In this document: positions 1 through 8,720 of the stretch, in pieces
Numbering within the stretch: position 1 is the stretch's first letter
Layout of the letters: each line of letters opens with the position of its first letter
Assembly: GCA_024195265.1 (NCBI GenBank)
Contig: JAJLRJ010000006.1
Span: forward strand, 17,251,639-17,315,638
Direction: 5' to 3'
From: Dendrophyllia cribrosa
Lineage: Eukaryota > Cnidaria > Anthozoa > Scleractinia > Dendrophylliidae
Length of the DNA stretch: 64,000 nt
The notes under the pieces: generated by a model
What the model saw: only the letters and a program-made list of their open reading frames with translations
Told to the model about the DNA's origin: nothing
Databases searched by the model: none
Program-made: the position numbers and the translations under genes

Positions 1-2
1 CA

Positions 3-167
3 GGTTTCCACCGCAGTGAGATGGAGGTGAAAGTCCTGTTTGTTACTATTGGAATGCCTGGGGTTGGTGTTGTGGACCCATCTCCAGTGACTATTGAAGA
101 GAAGTTCCTCAGTTGCATCAAAAACTCGCAGCTCTCAAGGCAGCTGTTTGAATGTTTCTATAATTAG
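3..167 (+). CDS. Terminal exon of an unidentified gene (partial)
   Basis: An open frame runs from the window edge to a TAG at 165-167, giving about 54 residues. The composition looks protein-like: a hydrophobic stretch (VLFVTIGMPGVGVV), then an amphipathic segment (EEKFLSCIKNSQLSRQLFECF). The first bases read CAG followed by GTTTCC, as expected at an intron-exon border, so this may be a last exon with its acceptor at the window edge. I do not recognise the family. No AATAAA signal is obvious in the following 200 bases. The remainder lies outside the window. Confidence 0.45.
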   Translation, partial: GFHRSEMEVKVLFVTIGMPGVGVVDPSPVTIEEKFLSCIKNSQLSRQLFECFYN

Positions 168-1217
168 AAAAAGAAAACAGAAAAAAGGGGTAAAATGTAG
201 TTATACATACTGGACTCGATTCTTTGATGCTGAACAACAAAAACAACTACAATTTATTAACTAAGCGAAGGTGTAGGAGAAGGTCGTGGACGAAAAAAAA
301 AACACGAAAACAAAACAATTCAAGCTTGCACTTACACAGTTTTGCCTGCACGTTGCGTCGTCAGAGAAAGACGTTTCACACGGAATTAAACACTGTAAAA
401 TAACACAATGTTAATATATACTTGAAAATAACCAACATCACACTTTAAGGCTTGACTCCACTAATAATTTGGCATATTTTAATGAGGCAGAAGCCTTTGG
501 TTCAATTTTTATAAAACTTGGCAAGCAGTTTGCTGTCTGTATTTGTAACGATTTGTTCAATTTTCCATTCTCAAGTTGTAGTTTAATTATATTCGCCTTG
601 TAATGGTTAAAATGTTTAGAAGACTGTGACTCATAGTAGGGTCTTGGTAACCCCTGCTTTTAATCTTGTCCGTGTGTTAACGGAGACAGTCAACAATTAA
701 TTTACGAAAAAAGATCGCATAACACCATATGAAATGGTTCTCAGCAAATGCAAAAGTACTCCATTTGAAAAACGTCAATCAAGAATATTCACGTGACACT
801 TGATCAAACAAGTCAACTTTTTATTCCTTTAAACTTCATGAGCGATACTAATTTTATCAAAGGAGAAGGGGATAATCTAAAATCTCTGCTGTGTTAGATT
901 AGATGTTTATGCAGGCCTTAAGTTGTTTGAGATGGCCATGGCGATCAATAAGACTTACTTCTTTACATATTGACGTCTGACACGTCTCTTCAGTTTCGTT
1001 AGAAGCTGGATGCTGAAACACAAGATGCATCGAATGATCTAATTTAGTTTGTCTTCTTATCGCTTCTTACCTTAAATATTAGGAGGTCGAAATTTACGTT
1101 AATTGATAGAAAATGTGCGACTTCGTTAAGTAAACCCAATTGTTATTTCTTCCGATGCGTACCTTTATGAGGAGAAACAATTCTATACTACAATGTACCG
1201 ATGAGCCATTTAAAATT
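168..1217. other. AT-rich non-coding stretch
   Basis: Nothing recognisable: no long open frame, no terminal repeats and no tandem structure. It may hold the 3' UTR and downstream flank of the gene ending at 167. Confidence 0.5.
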
Positions 1218-1281
1218 ATAGCGGGGCTCTTTCGCGTAGCTCCATACTCATAGAACCTTCATTTTTCATGGTCATGGCTAG

Positions 1282-1640
1282 GGTTGTGACTAGAATGGAT
1301 ACTCCAAAATCAGGTTGGACCACCTCGGACACTTATTAAGAATTACATAACGTAATGTCGACACTTAAAATTTATTTTCATTAAATTTTTAAGTGTAAAA
1401 AAGAAAATCTAAAATCCCCACTCAGGATTGAAACTGTGACCTCAGCTATGGTTAGGCTTACATAGTCTACCGTACCAGAGTACCATCTAGCTTCTCGGGT
1501 TGTTTAGGCCTAAATTTAACTACATAAACTGCTAACTCCAACCTCAACTGCAAGCTAACCAGTTACTTCGTTATATAAGTCTCAATAAGGCGTCCGAGGT
1601 GGTCCAACCTGATTTTGGAGTATCCATTCTAGTCACCACC
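1282..1640. mobile_element. Mutator-like MITE with long TIRs and 9-bp target duplication
   Basis: The ends are inverted repeats of about 55 bp (left GGTTGTGACTAGAATGG..., right ...CCATTCTAGTCACCACC). The flanks are CATGGCTAG (1273-1281) and CATGACTAG (1641-1649), a 9-bp direct repeat with one mismatch. The second copy of the host repeat carries a single uninterrupted site (CTAGCCATG at 36866-36874 on the other strand), which defines the insertion exactly. Long TIRs with 9-bp duplications are typical of MuDR/Mutator elements; 8-9 bp would also fit Merlin. No transposase frame is present, so it is non-autonomous. The interior contains a tRNA-like stretch on the minus strand. Confidence 0.75.
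1417..1500 (-). other. tRNA-like sequence inside the MITE
   Basis: Read on the minus strand, the segment has an A-box-like AGCTAGATGGTACTCTGG, a possible anticodon arm and a B-box-like GTTTCAATCC with a partly paired T stem. It resembles a decayed tRNA or SINE head carried by the MITE. The acceptor stem does not pair, so it is not a working tRNA gene. Confidence 0.3.
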
Positions 1641-2665
1641 CATGACTAGCGGAATGTTTCGCTAGCCATCTTAGCAATTTTGAAACCAAAGCGAGGCTTT
1701 GATTTCGCGCGGCTACACGGCCGAATGTCACGTCAGCTCGGTAAACACTTTGATCATTTTGCTGTGTGCATTTTTTCGCGGTTTGCTACTCAAGACAGGG
1801 ATACTAATTAAAAGATACTCAGAAACCGCTTTAGTGGAAAAAGAAGAGATTTCAGGGATGAAATCTTGCTTCGAGGAACTTCATACGTTTTAATCAACGC
1901 GGGAGCAATGCGGGGAGATGTTTGTCACTTCGTATTTCAGAACTGGAGAAGCGGAGATTTAAAAAATTTCTTAAAGGTAAAACAAATTACATTTTCGATG
2001 GAAATTTATGTTGATATCAATCTGTGATTGGCTTTTTCTTTGTGTTCTTGTTAGTTTTGGCGAGTTGTTTATAAAACGTGCTCAAATTCAGTCGTTTCAT
2101 GATGTCTTTCATCGAAGACAGCTCGGCCTCGTTGCGCTATAAATGGTTCGCGTTTTGCTTTTAAACATAAAGTTATGGAGATTTGAATAAAATTGTTCAA
2201 AAGAAGATTGTGTTGTCCATTTTTATGCGTTTGTTCATTCATTACATAGGTTGAAAAGCGATTTTATGTAAACAAAACAAGACTTGGATTTTATAGTTCT
2301 AACTTCACTCGCGTGGCCTTATGCAAATATGTTTGTGTATTTTTTGCAATTGTGATTTCCAAATCAGTTTCTCGGGCAATTTTTGATAAGCATGCAACGG
2401 GTGTATTTTATTCGAAAATTAGTCGTACTAGTTATTCTAGACGGAGAAAAAGTTGTTTTTGTGAACTTTTGTACGGTCTAAATGTACTGTGCAGACCGTC
2501 GGTCGCGTAATTCTGTTTTTGAGAATTGCTAAAATTGAAAAATAGCCCGGTTGTCAATCTTAATTCTTGTGCTTCCGACCTTTCACCTCAGTTAAGTTTA
2601 TCATCGGCTTTCTGGGTTCAGAGAGCTGCGCTGTTAGGCTCAGCCTATCCATATATATTACCATT

Positions 2666-3230
2666 CACACCGATTTATCCCCCATTGACAAACATGCTTA
2701 GTAACAAAACATGTTTAGGTCACCACAAAATAAGTTATTTATGTGTAACCTTGCTTATACTGAAACGTGATACTAAAGAAAAATAAAACGAAAAACGCGA
2801 AACAACTTTTACTTTATCTTTCTCTGCATGGAACTTTGTCGAGTGGCTTTATATTGGTCAAAACGTATCGGACTTGGTTGGGAAGAAATTCATTAAGTAT
2901 ATTGGACGCAGCGGCCCTAAAGCAAGACGTTTGGCCTTCGTGGCATTATTTTGTTCCCTACACTTTTAATTTTGGAGTAACAGGAAGCTTTACTGGCGCC
3001 TCTGGGTTTTATTTTGTATTTTTTCCAACGGCCATTTTGAACTTGTTTAATTAAACACGAAACCGGTTAACATACCTCGCACAGGTTTTTTAGTTAACTT
3101 CGTTTTTTAGCATTAAAAAACATATAAACATGTTTTAGCTTTGGTGTGAACGGCGCGTATACGATAAATTATACTGGTTAAAAGTTCAATAACAACAATT
3201 TTTAATATTGATTTTGAAATGTGTACAGAA
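2666..3230. other. Non-coding stretch
   Basis: One 95-codon open frame (2767-3054, plus strand) starts in an A-rich tract. It has no recognisable motif and no homologue elsewhere in the window, so I treat it as chance. Nothing else was seen. Confidence 0.4.
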
Positions 3231-3425
3231 TAGGCCATTTCCGAGTTGCCTTTAGCCTCTCTATCAAAGCGAGGCTAGGTGCGAAACCTTTCTTATGAAA
3301 ATGAGTTTTCATTCACATGCAAAGAAGTTTTATTTGCATGTGAATGAAAACTTATTTTCATATGAAAGGTTTCGCACCTGGCCTCGCTTTGATAGAGAGG
3401 CTAAAGGCAACTCGGAAATGGCCAA
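3231..3425. mobile_element. Foldback MITE (near-perfect hairpin)
   Basis: The two halves are nearly perfect reverse complements. The left arm starts TAGGCCATTTCCGAGTTGCC and the right arm ends GGCAACTCGGAAATGGCC. Arms are about 85-90 bp with a small A/T-rich centre near 3327. There is no coding capacity and no clear target duplication. This is the architecture of foldback MITEs; the superfamily is unknown. Confidence 0.7.
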
Positions 3426-4791
3426 TTGACACCACCGGCAAATAGCACAGGCTAATCGTGGCGCGTGGTGACATCAAAAAGCGCACAACAGTTACGTGAA
3501 AGATCCTAGCTGCACGAATCAGAAATGGCATGGTGTCCTAAATAAAGCTAACTTTTAAAAGTTCTAAAATTCGTACAGGAAAACAGAAAAGAAATTTCCG
3601 TGTACTGCCCACTGAATTTTACAAATTTTCCATTAGATTCAGCTACCCACTGATACTACGCATAGACCGGACATCGGCTTCCGAGACGAATGTTCATGAT
3701 GATAGAGATGGACAGGTGATTTTAAGTGTTGTTCATTTACGGAAAACTTATCGCAGTAAATAAAATTTTGTTTCCAAGTAACTCTTCATATTTTATTTGG
3801 TATACCACTCGGGTGTTTTGTTTAACAGACGTGAATTTGAATAACTATGTTGTATATTGGCATACCACACAGATATCTTAAATTGATTTATTTCCAAGGA
3901 GGTTTCTACAAGCCTGGGGAAACGCTGTTAAAAATCCTTTATTTTATGGATGACAGGTGTTGAGTTGAACCGGAAAATGAACAACGTTTAGTTTCACTTC
4001 CACTGTGCCAACTCCACTAATAATACCCACGGCTTCATATTTTTTAATATATTTCAAATAAAATTTACGATGACTTTGACTTTGAGCTTTTTTTAATGAA
4101 ATAAATAACTTTCTCGGGTTCGAATGAACATAACTTTATATATGTACAAGTCAAGCATGTTTTGAGGCCTACTGCAAACATTTGGAACCTTTCTCAGTCT
4201 GCAAAATACTAATTTCGTAGTGTAATAAATACATACAATATCGCCCGCCGAATTTGGTAAGGCCACGTTATTTATGTTTCCCTGATTACAGAACCCGCAC
4301 TGGTAAAATATATGGTTAATATAATTTTTCAATTTCTTCAAAACATTTGAGTGCAATTACATTATGTTAATCAGTACAAAGTACTTGTGCTGCACATTGC
4401 TTATCATAAACGTAAGTAATTATCCCTTATTTGACAGCCTATGCTAATAAAATGAGAATGAATGAGAGACTCTTTTCCGGTAGAAAAAGGACTTGTTATA
4501 ATCTGTTTATGCCTTACAGGAAATCACCAGGATTAATAAATTGCTGCCAATTCTAAACATTATGCTCAGTGTTAACGCGTAATATGCTATTATGAACATT
4601 ACACGTGTTAAATACATTCTAGATTGATCCAATTTTGAGCTATTTTGCCAATCGAGGGGAAATCTTTTCAAATTGCTGCTCGGAGCAAGCATGAACGGTT
4701 AAACTTGATGAAAATAAAGGCGTAAATGATCCGAATTGTACGACAGTTTTCATTGCTAAGAAGAGGAAAGATACTTTTTTCATCGTCGACC
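3426..4791. other. AT-rich flank of the PLE insertion
   Basis: No gene, RNA or repeat was recognised. The short minus-strand frames (4093-4356, 4507-4692) have no motifs. Together with 11697 onward this was contiguous DNA before the Penelope-like insertion. Confidence 0.5.
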
Positions 4792-4804
4792 TACTTCGAA
4801 AACC
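4792..4804. repeat. Left 13-bp target site duplication of the PLE complex
   Basis: TACTTCGAAAACC is repeated exactly at 11684-11696. Between the two copies lies only Penelope-like sequence, so the whole complex behaves as a single insertion. Confidence 0.8.
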
Positions 4805-5164
4805 GAGAATTTAGTTTTATCGACTGAGTCGATAAGGTAAATTGACCACCGTAAAAAGATTCAAATAGCTGACGTTTCGAGCGCTAGCCCTTCGTCGGAG
4901 CGAATCAAGGAATTGTGGGTAGTGTGTGGTTTTATATAGTAAGCGGTGGAGCTACGCTATTGGTGGAAGTTTGGTGACGTGAAAAACAAATGTAGATTAG
5001 TTGAATGAAAAGCGTTCGTTGATTCCGTGGGGTTTGAGAGTGCCGATTTGAAAGATGATTTTTTGTTCTAGGTTTTTACGGCTTTCTGTGTTACCCTGGT
5101 GTAGGGAAAGGCCGCAGATTGTCATGTGTTGTTTAGAATGGTTAGTGTTGTTTAGAATGGTTAG
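4805..5164 (-). repeat. Inverted PLE tail and pseudo-LTR, copy A
   Basis: This is the reverse complement of the element's 3' region: the end of the endonuclease frame plus the pseudo-LTR, stopping at CTAAATTCTCG, short of the terminal GTTTCATCCCC segment. At about 5160 it switches directly to plus-strand RT sequence. Just before the switch a short motif (TTTAGAATGGTTAG) is duplicated. An inverted partial 3' copy at the 5' end is a recognised PLE arrangement. Confidence 0.8.
4858..4906 (-). ncRNA. Hammerhead-like ribozyme motif, inverted tail A
   Basis: Minus-strand copy of the motif described at 7798-7846, with the same stem I, core and stem II. It lies in the inverted pseudo-LTR, so it would be present only in antisense transcripts of the complex. 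Confidence 0.5.
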
Positions 5165-6190
5165 AATGGGACCAAGCTACGCTAACCTTTTTGTAGGCCA
5201 CATCGAAGACAAATTTTTTAATCAGTACCACGGAACCAAACCCGAACTCTACGGCCGCTACATCGATGATTGCATTGGCGCTACCTCTTCCAGTAAAGAG
5301 GAACTTAATCAATTCATAACTTCTGTCAATACTTTTCATCCAGCTCTAAAATATACCTGGGAAATTTCCGAAACCTCAGTCGCTTTTCTTGACATTAATA
5401 TTTCAATCAACGGTAACAGTTTATCCACAAGTGTGCACTACAAACCTACAGATTCCCACAGTTATCTGTTACATTCATCCTCACATCCATCGCACGTTAA
5501 AAACGCCATTCCGTATTCTCAATTTCTCAGACTTCGACGTCTATGTAGTGATGACTCTGATTTTTCCAACAAATCAGAAGAAATGTGCCAGTTTTTCAAG
5601 AAACGTGGGTACCCTGACTCTGTTGTTAATACGGGCCAACAACGTGCACAACAGATCGACAGACAATCAGCACTACAAATGCCACAGATGGAAGAGAACG
5701 AGAGAATTCCATTCACCCTCACTTTCCACCCACACAACAACACAGTCAAAAGCATCATTTTAAAAAATTTCAAATTACTCCAAAACGACCCCGAAACTGG
5801 CAGAATTTTTTCACAACCCCCACTAATTTCATTCAAACGTGACAAAAACATAGGCAACTTTCTAGTTACGAGCGCACTGAAATCTGACGATGTACCGGGA
5901 ACTTTCAAATGCACACGCACACGATGTAACACTTGTCCTTTCATTCACAACGCGGACAAAATAACAGGACCCAAACGATCTATTAAAATCACTGATCGTT
6001 TTACATGCACCTCCGTAAATGTTATCTACTGCATAACATGTACTTTTTGCAAAAAGATATACATTGGCGAAACAGGGAGGAGACTGGGCGACCGTTTTCG
6101 TGAACATCTCCGAGACGTTGAAAAAAATGACAAAGACGCATCCAAACCAGTCGCGCGCCATTTTAATCTTACTAACCATTCTAAACAACA
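5165..6190 (+). pseudogene. 5'-truncated PLE RT-endonuclease, copy A
   Basis: This corresponds to bases about 10277-11302 of the full copy. It begins at the RT motif B remnant MGPSYANLF, keeps the YIDD motif C and the GIY-YIG domain (VIYC..YIGETGRRLGDRFREHL), and breaks off after NLTNHSKQQ. The 385-codon open frame starting at 5055 owes its first ~37 codons to the inverted tail, so that start is an artefact. It lacks RT motifs upstream of B and the last ~40 codons, and cannot make an active enzyme. Confidence 0.85.
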
Positions 6191-6507
6191 AATGAATGGG
6201 GTTAGTTTCTAGAGAAACTGTGGTGCTGCGTCGGTGGGGGGATGAAACACGAGAATTTAGTTTTATCGACTGAGTCGATAAGGTAAATTGACCACCGTAA
6301 AAAGATTCAAATAGCTGACGTTTCGAGCGCTAGCCCTTCGTCGGAGCGAATCAAGGAATTGTGGGTAGTGTGTGGTTTTATATAGTAAGCGGTGGAGCTA
6401 CGCTATTGGTGGAAATTTGGTGACGTGAAAAACAAATGTAGATTAGTTGAATGAAAAGCGTTCGTTGATTCCGTGGGGTTTGAGAGTGCCGATTTGAAAG
6501 ATGATTT
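6191..6507 (-). repeat. Inverted PLE tail and pseudo-LTR, copy B
   Basis: Reverse complement of the complete 3' end: terminal segment (matching 8571-8635), pseudo-LTR, and the end of the endonuclease frame. It joins copy A through the shared string TAAACAACA (about 6182-6190), which suggests microhomology at the junction. It then joins copy B through a short unassigned stretch (about 6508-6527). Confidence 0.8.
6304..6352 (-). ncRNA. Hammerhead-like ribozyme motif, inverted tail B
   Basis: Second minus-strand copy, identical in the core to copy A. It faces the direct copies 1.5-2.2 kb downstream. Confidence 0.5.
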
Positions 6508-6527
6508 TTACGGCTGGAGTCGCTGGT

Positions 6528-7707
6528 AAATGGAGTCGCCATGGGCACCAAAATGGGACCAAGCTACGCTAACCTTTTTGTAGGCCACATCGAAGACAAA
6601 TTTTTTAATCAGTACCACGGAACCAAACCCGAACTCTACGGCCGTTACATCGATGATTGCATTGGCGCTACCTCTTCCAGTAAAGAGGAACTTAATCAAT
6701 TCATAACTTCTGTCAATACTTTTCATCCAGCTCTAAAATATACCTGGGAAATTTCCGAAACCTCAGTCGCTTTTCTTGACATTAATATTTCAATCAACGG
6801 TAACAGTTTATCCACAAGTGTGCACTACAAACCTACAGATTCCCACAGTTATCTGTTACATTCATCCTCACATCCATCGCACGTTAAAAACGCCATTCCG
6901 TATTCTCAATTTCTCAGACTTCGACGTCTATGTAGTGATGACTCTGATTTTTCCAACAAATCAGAAGAAATGTGCCAGTTTTTCAAGAAACGTGGGTACC
7001 CTGACTCTGTTGTTAATACGGGCCAACAACGTGCACAACAGATCGACAGACAGTCAGCACTACAAACGCCACAGAAGGAAGAGAACGAGAGAATTCCATT
7101 CACCCTCACTTTCCACCCACACAACAACACAGTCAAAAGCATCATTTTAAAAAATTTCAAATTACTCCAAAACGACCCCGAAACTGGCAGAATTTTTTCA
7201 CAACCCCCACTAATTTCATTCAAACGTGACAAAAACATAGGCAACTTTCTAGTTACGAGCGCACTGAAATCTGACGATGTACCGGGAACTTTCAAATGCA
7301 CACGCACACGATGTAACACTTGTCCTTTCATTCACAACGCGGACAAAATAACAGGACCCAAACGATCTATTAAAATCACTGATCGTTTTACATGCACCTC
7401 CGTAAATGTTATCTACTGCATTACATGTACTTTTTGCAAAAAGATATACATTGGCGAAACAGGGAGGAGACTGGGCGACCGTTTTCGTGAACATCTCCGA
7501 GACGTTGAAAAAAATGACAAAGACGCATCCAAACCAGTCGCGCGCCATTTTAATCTTACTAACCATTCTAAACAACACATGACAATCTGCGGCCTTTCCC
7601 TACACCAGGGTAACACAGAAAGCCGTAAAAACCTAGAACAAAAAATCATCTTTCAAATCGGCACTCTCAAACCCCACGGAATCAACGAACGCTTTTCATT
7701 CAACTAA
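6528..7707 (+). pseudogene. 5'-truncated PLE RT-endonuclease, copy B
   Basis: An uninterrupted frame of 388 codons from 6541 starts at MGTKMGPSYANLF, inside RT motif B. It runs through YIDD, the cysteine-rich CTRTRCNTCPF segment and GIY-YIG to the natural stop shared with the full copy (7705-7707). It lacks the first ~515 residues, including RT motif A with its catalytic aspartate. The nucleotide match to 10253-11432 is almost exact. The differences M-to-T and M-to-K at the PQ.EENER site show it is not a copy of the adjacent full unit as it stands. Confidence 0.85.
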
Positions 7708-7902
7708 TCTACATTTGTTTTTCACGTCACCAAATTTCCACCAATAGCGTAGCTCCACCGCTTACTATATAAAACCACACACTACCCACAATTCCTTGAT
7801 TCGCTCCGACGAAGGGCTAGCGCTCGAAACGTCAGCTATTTGAATCTTTTTACGGTGGTCAATTTACCTTATCGACTCAGTCGATAAAACTAAATTCTCG
7901 TG
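7708..7902 (+). repeat. PLE pseudo-LTR, direct copy 1
   Basis: This begins just after the stop codon and ends at AAATTCTCGTG. It carries a TATATAAA box followed by a hammerhead-like core. It is repeated at 8046-8240, 8384-8578 and 11433-11627 with only isolated substitutions. Confidence 0.8.
7798..7846 (+). ncRNA. Hammerhead-like ribozyme motif, pseudo-LTR 1
   Basis: Layout of a minimal type I hammerhead. Outer stem I is GATTC with GAATC, inner stem I is GCT with AGC, then the core CCGACGA, stem II GGGC/GCTC closed by TAGC, then GAAAC and the cleavage triplet GTC. Stem III is only the self-complementary ACGT with no loop, so it would work as a dimer, as proposed for PLE hammerheads. Departures from consensus are C for U4 in CUGANGA and an extra A before stem II. 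Hammerheads in PLE pseudo-LTRs are established; activity here is unproven. Confidence 0.55.
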
Positions 7903-8240
7903 ATTCTAAACAACACATGACAATCTGCGGCCTTTCCCTACACCAGGGTAACACAGAAAGCCGTAAAAACCTAGAACAAAAAATCATCTTTCAAATCGGC
8001 ACTCTCAAACCCCACGGAATCAACGAACGCTTTTCATTCAACTAATCTACATTTGTTTTTCACGTCACCAAATTTCCACCAATAGCGTAGCTCCACCGCT
8101 TACTATATAAAACCACACACTACCCACAATTCCTTGATTCGCTCCGACGAAGGGCTAGCGCTCGAAACGTCAGCTATTTGAATCTTTTTACGGTGGTCAA
8201 TTTACCTTATCGACTCAGTCGATAAAACTAAATTCTCGTG
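7903..8240 (+). repeat. Tandem PLE tail unit 2 (338 bp)
   Basis: It contains the last ~48 codons of the endonuclease frame (starting at ATTCTAAACAACACATGAC), the stop and a full pseudo-LTR. The same start string occurs at 7565, 7903 and 8241, an exact 338-bp spacing. No RT sequence lies between the units. Confidence 0.8.
8136..8184 (+). ncRNA. Hammerhead-like ribozyme motif, pseudo-LTR 2
   Basis: Same motif 338 bases further on, with stems and core unchanged. A transcript crossing this array carries several copies in series, the arrangement dimeric hammerheads need. Confidence 0.55.
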
Positions 8241-8635
8241 ATTCTAAACAACACATGACAATCTGCGGCCTTTCCCTACACCAGGGTAACACAGAAAGCC
8301 GTAAAAACCTAGAACAAAAAATCATCTTTCAAATCGGCACTCTCAAACCCCACGGAATCAACGAACGCTTTTCATTCAACTAATCTACATTTGTTTTTCA
8401 CGTCACCAAACTTCCACCAATAGCGTAGCTCCACCGCTTACTATATAAAACCACACACTACCCACAATTCCTTGATTCGCTCCGACGAAGGGCTAGCGCT
8501 CGAAACGTCAGCTATTTGAATCTTTTTACGGTGGTCAATTTACCTTATCGACTCAGTCGATAAAACTAAATTCTCGTGTTTCATCCCCCCACCGACGCAG
8601 CACCACAGTTTCTCTAGAAACTAACCCCATTCATT
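8241..8635 (+). repeat. Tandem PLE tail unit 3 with complete 3' terminus
   Basis: Same unit as the preceding one, but the pseudo-LTR continues into the terminal segment (GTTTCATCCCC...CCCCATTCATT) and then meets the 5' end of the full-length element through TGTTGTTTA. Confidence 0.8.
8474..8522 (+). ncRNA. Hammerhead-like ribozyme motif, pseudo-LTR 3
   Basis: Third direct copy, unchanged in the core. Cleavage at GTC here would leave an RNA starting about 220 bases upstream of the full-length start codon. Confidence 0.55.
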
Positions 8636-8720
8636 TGTTGTTTATTCGCTGCGACCATTAACTTTTTACATCAATATTTCTTACTCAACAGCTTTCTCAC
8701 CGAACGAACCGAAGACAACG
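8636..8720 (+). other. 5' leader of the full-length PLE
   Basis: This unit-specific leader between the third tail and the start codon is not found in the other PLE copies of the window. Transcription could start in the upstream direct pseudo-LTR, whose TATATAAA box lies about 280 bases upstream. Confidence 0.45.

Larger units (their letters stand above)
1218..2665 (+). repeat. Dispersed repeat family, copy 1 (interrupted by a MITE)
   Basis: The segment resembles the reverse complement of 35680-36947 over most of its length. Shared landmarks in order are a GGGCTC/GTAGCTCCATACTCATAGAACC-like start, a CATGGTCATGGCTAG block, the GCGCGGCTACAC block near 1700, the TTTTGCAAT..GATTTCCAAATCAG block near 2345 and the GGTCGGAAGCACAAGAATT complement near 2570. 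Short open frames here (for example 2313-2510) have diverged counterparts in the other copy, but both are short and lack conserved protein character. It could be a non-autonomous transposon or an old segmental duplication; no transposase was found. A MITE at 1282-1640 splits this copy. Confidence 0.6.

Noticed and set aside
5519..5944. Minus-strand 141-codon frames (also 6906-7331 and 10631-11056) and 109-codon frames
   Set aside because: They are antisense shadows of the PLE frame and recur only because the PLE is repeated.
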